A stretch of 64,000 nucleotides of DNA from an uncultured Bacilli bacterium. GTDB lineage: Bacteria > Bacillota_I > Bacilli_A > RF39 > UBA660. The position numbers were made by a program, and so were the translations under genes. Of this stretch, positions 60,098-64,000 are shown piece by piece. The notes below the pieces were generated by a model. The model searched no databases. It was given only the letters and a program-made list of their open reading frames with translations, and was not told where the DNA came from. Location: the NCBI GenBank assembly GCA_934086185.1, contig CAKOHW010000003.1:1-64000 (forward strand), in the 5' to 3' direction. Position 1 is the first letter of the stretch, and every line of letters starts with the position of its first letter.

Positions 60098-60580
60098 ATG
60101 AATTCTAAGTTAGATAATAAAATAGAAGTGTTATTACATGATAGAGATGATTATGTTAATATATTTAATAATGATAGAATATCAAGTGATTTGGACGATT
60201 ATATTTTAAATGAAACTAAAACTATTGGATTAAAAGAACATATTATAATTGAAATAAAAAGTGAATTTGATATGAGTGATGATGAGAAGAATAAACTTAG
60301 AAATATGATAAAATTAAGTTTTTATGATGATATTATAGAGTTGAATGTTTTTGAAAAGACTTTACTTAAAAAGAATATTATATTTATGATTATTGGGGTA
60401 TTATTTATTTTAATGTATTTTTTATTTAATGAGTTTATAATTATAAATGAATTATTATTAATAATTGGATGGTTATTTGTTAGTGAATCTATATATGCAT
60501 TAATATTTGGTAGTAGTGATAATAATATTAAAATAATTAAAAGAAAACAATTAGTTAATAGTGACATAATTTTTAAGTAA
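60098..60580 (+). CDS. Hypothetical membrane protein with two TM segments
   Basis: 160 residues. The N-terminal half (DDYILNETKTIGLKEHIIIEIKSEF..) is soluble and acidic. Two adjacent membrane helices (IIFMIIGVLFILMYFLF; LLLIIGWLFVSESIYALIF) lie at ~95-140, then a basic tail (KIIKRKQLV). GGTGAA precedes the ATG. No family recognised. It is a single-gene unit upstream of the metK riboswitch. Confidence 0.6.
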   Translation: MNSKLDNKIEVLLHDRDDYVNIFNNDRISSDLDDYILNETKTIGLKEHIIIEIKSEFDMSDDEKNKLRNMIKLSFYDDIIELNVFEKTLLKKNIIFMIIGVLFILMYFLFNEFIIINELLLIIGWLFVSESIYALIFGSSDNNIKIIKRKQLVNSDIIFK

Positions 60581-60615
60581 TAAATGTAATATATAAAATG
60601 TTTTTTATAAAAGTG

Positions 60616-60644
60616 TTGAAAAAATTGTATGTTATAGTTATAAT
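60616..60644 (+). promoter_or_regulatory. Promoter of the metK transcript
   Basis: TTGAAA (60616-60621), 17 bp, TATAAT (60639-60644). Confidence 0.8.
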
Positions 60645-60680
60645 TAGGGTGTATTAGAAATGATACGTTAAATAATTTTG

Positions 60681-60770
60681 GTTTTTATCAAGAATGAGGG
60701 AGAGAATTAGCTCTAAGAACTCATACCAACCTGCTAAAGTAAGGTGGTAATGCTAATATCGATGAAAAAG
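60681..60770 (+). promoter_or_regulatory. SAM-I (S-box) riboswitch upstream of metK
   Basis: Conserved S-box pieces are in order: ATCAAGA (60687-60693), GAGGGA (60696-60701), CCAACCTGCTAAAGTAAGGTGGTAAT from about 60726, then GATGAAAAA. P1 pairs TTTTTATC (60682-60689) with GATGAAAAA (60761-60769). The core is A/T-rich and deviates from the common GGCCC..GCAACC block. SAM binding should favour the terminator that follows and lower metK expression. Confidence 0.82.
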
Positions 60771-60784
60771 ATTTTTTGTTAGTG

Positions 60785-60806
60785 AACTCTTTTTCAGAGT
60801 TTTTTA
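60785..60806 (+). terminator. Riboswitch-controlled terminator before metK
   Basis: AACTCT (60785-60790), TTTTC loop, AGAGTT (60796-60801), T-run. Lies between the aptamer and ATG 60838. Confidence 0.8.
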
Positions 60807-60837
60807 TTTTTGATAAAATAGAAAGAGGGAATAATTA

Positions 60838-61941
60838 ATGAGAAAATATTATTTAACAAGTGAATCAGTTACAGAAGGACATCCAGATAAAATATGTGAT
60901 AAGATTAGTGATTATATATTGGATGAAGCATTAAGATGTGATAAATATAGTAAGATGGCTGTAGAAGTAAGTATTAAAGATGATTTAATTTTTATATTTG
61001 GAGAAGCAAATACTAAGGCTAATTTAAATTATGAAGAGTTAGCACTTAAAGTAATTAAAGATATTGGTTATAGTGAAAAATATAATGTTATTGTGAAAGT
61101 TGGTAGACAATCTAATGAAATAAATAATGCTGTTTGTAAAAATAAAATAATGGCTGGAGATCAGGGTATTATGTTTGGTTATGCATGTGATGAAACAGTA
61201 TCATTTATGCCATTATCTATACAACTTGCTAATAATTTGGCTAGAAGATTAAGTGAAGTAAGAAAAGAAAATGAAAATAGTATATTACTTCCGGATGGTA
61301 AGACACAAGTTACAGTAGAATATATTGATGGTAATATAAGTAGAGTTGATACAATAATTATTGCTTGTCAGCATAAAAGTAATGTTAAATATGAAGAAAT
61401 TTATAATTTAATAAAAAAAGAAGTAATAGACTTTGTTGTTCCAAAAGGTCTAATAGATAGTAATACAAAGATATTGATTAATACAAGTGGATCTTTTGTA
61501 GTTGGTGGCTCATTTGGTGATAGTGGAACTACTGGTAGAAAAATTGTGTGTGATACTTATGGTGGTGTTGGTAAAGTAGGAGGTGGATGTTTTAGTAGTA
61601 AGGATCCATCTAAAGTAGATAGAAGTGGTGCATATTATGCAAGATATGTTGCTAAAAATATAGTTTATAATAAACTTGCTAGTAAGTGTGAAATAGAAGT
61701 TAGTTATGCTATAGGAATGGAATACCCTATATCTATTAATATAAATACTTTTGGTACAAATAAAGTGAGTATGGAATATATATATGATTTTGTTGATAAG
61801 TATTTTGATTTTAGTGTTGATAATATAATAAAAGAGTTAGATTTACTAAGGCCAATTTATTATAATTTGGCTAGTTATGGACATTTTGGTAGAGAGGATT
61901 TGAATTTGACTTGGGAGAATGTTAAAAATTTGATAAAATAA
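60838..61941 (+). CDS. metK: S-adenosylmethionine synthase
   Basis: Makes SAM from methionine and ATP. Motifs: TSESVTEGHPDKICDKISD, MAGDQGIMFGYACDE (usual GAGDQG with Met for Gly), GGGCFSSKDPSKVDRSGAYYAR (usual GGGAFSGKDPT) and GHFGRED near the end. 367 residues, slightly shorter than the ~385 norm. Transcription is under the SAM-I riboswitch, giving feedback by its own product. GAGGGA is the SD. Confidence 0.95.
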   Translation: MRKYYLTSESVTEGHPDKICDKISDYILDEALRCDKYSKMAVEVSIKDDLIFIFGEANTKANLNYEELALKVIKDIGYSEKYNVIVKVGRQSNEINNAVCKNKIMAGDQGIMFGYACDETVSFMPLSIQLANNLARRLSEVRKENENSILLPDGKTQVTVEYIDGNISRVDTIIIACQHKSNVKYEEIYNLIKKEVIDFVVPKGLIDSNTKILINTSGSFVVGGSFGDSGTTGRKIVCDTYGGVGKVGGGCFSSKDPSKVDRSGAYYARYVAKNIVYNKLASKCEIEVSYAIGMEYPISININTFGTNKVSMEYIYDFVDKYFDFSVDNIIKELDLLRPIYYNLASYGHFGREDLNLTWENVKNLIK

Positions 61942-61961
61942 ATTAAGTAAGGAGTTTTGAT

Positions 61962-62357
61962 ATGAATAAAGGTGGCGGAATAGTTTTAAGTAATGATTTA
62001 AAAAGAGTTGCTTTGGTAGTTAGAAATAACAATGAGTATTCTTTTCCTAAAGGTCATTTAAATGATGGAGAAACTGTTCTTGATTGTGCTATAAGAGAAG
62101 TTATAGAGGAAACTGGATATGACGTAGTGTTATTAAAAAATGATTGTATTGGAGTTATTGAGTATGATAATTTTGAAGGTCATATTAAATGTTATATGTA
62201 TTTATTTAAGGAGAATGGAAAAACTAGTAAATATATTGATGAAATAGATAAAGAAAAAATTGTTTGGGTTAAATTTGATGAAGTTAGCAAATTATTAAGT
62301 TATAAAAATTTAATAGATTTTTGGAATAATATAGAAGATAAATTAAGTGAGTTATAA
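61962..62357 (+). CDS. Nudix hydrolase
   Basis: 131 residues with a complete Nudix box, GHLNDGETVLDCAIREVIEETGY (Gx5Ex7REUxEExGU), near residues 40-62. GGGIVLSND at the start and SFPKGH match the Ap4A-hydrolase-like/diadenosine type. The substrate is not determined. AAGGAG precedes the ATG; it follows metK by 20 bases and is probably cotranscribed. Confidence 0.88.
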   Translation: MNKGGGIVLSNDLKRVALVVRNNNEYSFPKGHLNDGETVLDCAIREVIEETGYDVVLLKNDCIGVIEYDNFEGHIKCYMYLFKENGKTSKYIDEIDKEKIVWVKFDEVSKLLSYKNLIDFWNNIEDKLSEL

Positions 62358-62480
62358 TAATATTTATTTGATATATTATTTTTTTATGTGGGATTAATAA
62401 AATTTTTATATTGTTATATTTTAATTATTATATTTATCACACTATAATTAAAATGTCATAAATTATTATAGGTGATTAAA

Positions 62481-62789
62481 ATGAACTATTTAAGAGTGTT
62501 AAATGGAATTGTGATAGATCCTGGACATGGCGGTGAGGATAATGGAGCATCAGGTAATGGAATTATAGAAAAAAATATGACTTTAGATATTAGTAAATAT
62601 ATGTATGATAGATTTAAAGAACTTGGTATACCTGTTGCTTTAACTAGAGATAGTGATGTGACTTTATCAAGTGATAGAAGGCCTAGTGATGCGTTGTCAA
62701 AATTCGGTAATGGAGAAAATGTGATAATAATATCTAATCACATAAATGCAGGTGGCTCAGATATAAGTAATTATGAAGGGTTAAATTAA
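62481..62789 (+). pseudogene. Truncated N-acetylmuramoyl-L-alanine amidase (Amidase_3)
   Basis: The first half of an Amidase_3 domain is clear: GIVIDPGHGGEDNGASG with the zinc His, EKNMTLDISKYMYDRFKELG with the second ligand region, ALTRDSDVTLS and SNHINAGGS with a further zinc His. It stops after 102 residues, where the family continues ~80 more with the catalytic Glu. The end (SDISNYEGLN) diverges. ATG 62481 follows AGGTGAT. Truncation coincides with the start of a HEPN-like gene and a serine recombinase, so insertion of an element is the likely cause. Confidence 0.75.
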
Positions 62790-62798
62790 AAAAATATA

Positions 62799-62807
62799 TG
62801 TTATAAT
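62799..62807 (+). promoter_or_regulatory. Extended -10 promoter of the HEPN-like gene
   Basis: TG-T-TATAAT at 62799-62807; ATG 62835 follows with GGAG at 62821. Confidence 0.55.
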
Positions 62808-62834
62808 ACTTGTGAAATGTGGAGTTGAAGTATT

Positions 62835-63788
62835 ATGAATAAAATGAGAAAAGAAGATGCTTTAAAAAATTATCTAGGTGAAGATAGAATTCAAAATTTG
62901 GCTAAACTATATAATATTGTTGAAAAAAGCAAAAGTATAATTGATGATAAAGCATACAATGATATGTTTAATATTTTAATAAAATATTCCTTGGATGAAC
63001 ATAAATACTTTTATACTTATTTTATACTTAGGGATGCGTTAAGAAAGTATTACGATTTAAGTTACAACATTATTTCTAAGATTTCTAATCAAAATAATGA
63101 AGAAATTTTCCAAATGTATGAGTTTATTAATTTATATACAAGGAAAAATTTGGATTTTAAAATATCAATTATAAATGAATTTGTAAAAATGGGTATTTAT
63201 GAAGAAAGATCATTATCTGAATTTACTACATTTAATCTTTATAAAAAACTTTTGCAAATTTTTAGTATAAAATATAAAAAGGGATATACAAGAAATTCAA
63301 AAGAATTATATGAACAATCAAAATTAAGCATAATTCAACAAAAAGCTAAAGTTATAACTAATAGTATTATTAAACATAATAATGATTCATATTTAATCAA
63401 TCAAAATCATTTTGTTAAACCTACTAATTCAGTTTTAGAAATAATGTGTTCATTACCAGATATTATTGTTGATAATGAAGAAGACTTTAAAAAATTGATT
63501 GATTATTTATATAAATTATTTTGGGAAAGCAATTCACGTGGATATGCAAAAAATAATGAATTAGATTTTATAAATAATATTAGAAGATATTATTATCATG
63601 ATTTGGAACATGGAAAAGATTCTGATGTAAAAAAGAAATTTAAGCTTGTAAAGGATTTTTTCAAAGAATCAACAGGAAAGAGTATCCCAACAACCGCTAA
63701 AGAATGGCAAAGCATACAAGAGCACATTTATGACTTGTTAATTGATTTTTTAAAAAATATTGAGATAAAAGAGCCTGTTTTAGTTTAA
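62835..63788 (+). CDS. Unknown protein with HEPN-like Rx4H motif, probable mobile-element cargo
   Basis: 317 residues, all helical, no membrane span. The C-terminal ~75 residues contain INNIRRYYYHDLEHGKD; R250-x4-H255 fits the RNase motif of HEPN domains, followed by TAKEWQSIQEHIYDLLIDFL. HEPN proteins act as RNA-cleaving toxins or abortive-infection effectors. The N-terminal ~240 residues are unrecognised. It has its own promoter, sits between a truncated amidase and a serine recombinase, and its stop overlaps the recombinase end by 3 bases. Fold assignment is tentative. Confidence 0.6.
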   Translation: MNKMRKEDALKNYLGEDRIQNLAKLYNIVEKSKSIIDDKAYNDMFNILIKYSLDEHKYFYTYFILRDALRKYYDLSYNIISKISNQNNEEIFQMYEFINLYTRKNLDFKISIINEFVKMGIYEERSLSEFTTFNLYKKLLQIFSIKYKKGYTRNSKELYEQSKLSIIQQKAKVITNSIIKHNNDSYLINQNHFVKPTNSVLEIMCSLPDIIVDNEEDFKKLIDYLYKLFWESNSRGYAKNNELDFINNIRRYYYHDLEHGKDSDVKKKFKLVKDFFKESTGKSIPTTAKEWQSIQEHIYDLLIDFLKNIEIKEPVLV

Positions 63789-64000
63789 ATTTTTCCTTTT
63801 CTTCCATATGGATTATGAACTCTATTATCTTCATATTTAAAAGTATGAGTGTCTAGAATATCATATCTAAATCTAATAATTATATTTCTATCTTTATCTG
63901 CTTCAATTCTTTCTATTAAAGTAAATAATAAATCTTTATTAGGGTTGTTTAAGTTTAACAACCTTTTTATTTTATTTATATAATTTGGTAATTTATCAGT
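63785..64000 (-). CDS. Serine recombinase, C-terminal end (continues beyond window)
   Basis: The minus strand is open from base 64000 to the TAA at 63785-63787. The 71 visible residues include LIERIEADKDRNIIIRFRYDIL, the coiled C-terminal tail typical of large serine recombinases (integrases of phages and conjugative elements), and end RVHNPYGRKGKI. The catalytic domain lies outside the window. It is convergent with the HEPN-like gene. It marks an integrated element starting near 62.8 kb. Confidence 0.6.
   Translation of the reverse strand, partial: TDKLPNYINKIKRLLNLNNPNKDLLFTLIERIEADKDRNIIIRFRYDILDTHTFKYEDNRVHNPYGRKGKI

Overview
The window is very AT-rich DNA from a member of the Bacillota. 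Genes are tightly packed, UGA is used as a stop (truA and trxB end in TGA) and UGG encodes Trp, so the standard bacterial code applies and not the Mycoplasma code. Several blocks follow the Bacillus-type order: rpsF-ssb-rpsR, rplI-dnaB, walJ-rlmH, mrnC-rlmB-sigH-secE-nusG, parA-parB-mscS-DUF951, tilS-ftsH and lgt-trxB. A T-box controls pheST, and a SAM-I (S-box) riboswitch precedes metK. I infer an uncultured low-GC Bacilli lineage of the gut or rumen type (RF39- or Erysipelotrichia-like). The exact taxon cannot be read from the sequence. SigH, a GerQ-like coat protein and a collagen-like protein with a neighbouring glycosyltransferase suggest a spore-forming ancestry or capacity.

Layout. 1-1.5 kb: the 3' part of a surface protein whose last ~140 bp are strikingly GC-rich and look like the variable region of a diversity-generating retroelement (DGR). 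A transposase remnant follows. 2-10 kb: a YdjI-like SPFH/zinc-ribbon protein; two degenerate ECF-type ATPases with truA but no ecfT; a prepilin-like protein; a sortase-type surface protein; dusB with a small kinase-like protein. 10-16 kb: an HExxH protein, uvrA and a membrane-anchored transglutaminase. 15-19.5 kb: a holin-like protein, lgt, trxB, and the collagen-like protein with its glycosyltransferase. 19.6-31.5 kb: core information genes. These are interrupted between rpsR and rplI by a second surface protein of the DGR-target type.

31.6-44 kb: an LtaS-like enzyme, LemA, GerQ, lysS, a polytopic transporter, pheST under a T-box, a broken papain-type protease gene and dCMP deaminase. 45-50 kb: uppS, rplM-rpsI, and an ArsR repressor with a P1B metal ATPase under a visible palindromic operator. 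51-60 kb: tilS-ftsH, parAB, two MscS channels and an AbgT transporter. 60-64 kb: SAM-I riboswitch, metK, a Nudix protein, then an amidase gene cut short. Next to it stand a protein with a HEPN-like Rx4H motif and the tail of a serine recombinase, which suggests the left end of an integrated element.

Most interesting signals: two unlinked surface proteins with DGR-like variable ends whose template and reverse transcriptase lie outside the window; the probable mobile-element junction at the right end; the ECF ATPase pair that together retain one ATP site; a 17-residue peptide with five consecutive Ile codons in front of a terminator; and a shadow-free rpsF leader matching the S6:S18 autoregulatory fold. 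No tRNA, rRNA or CRISPR array was seen.
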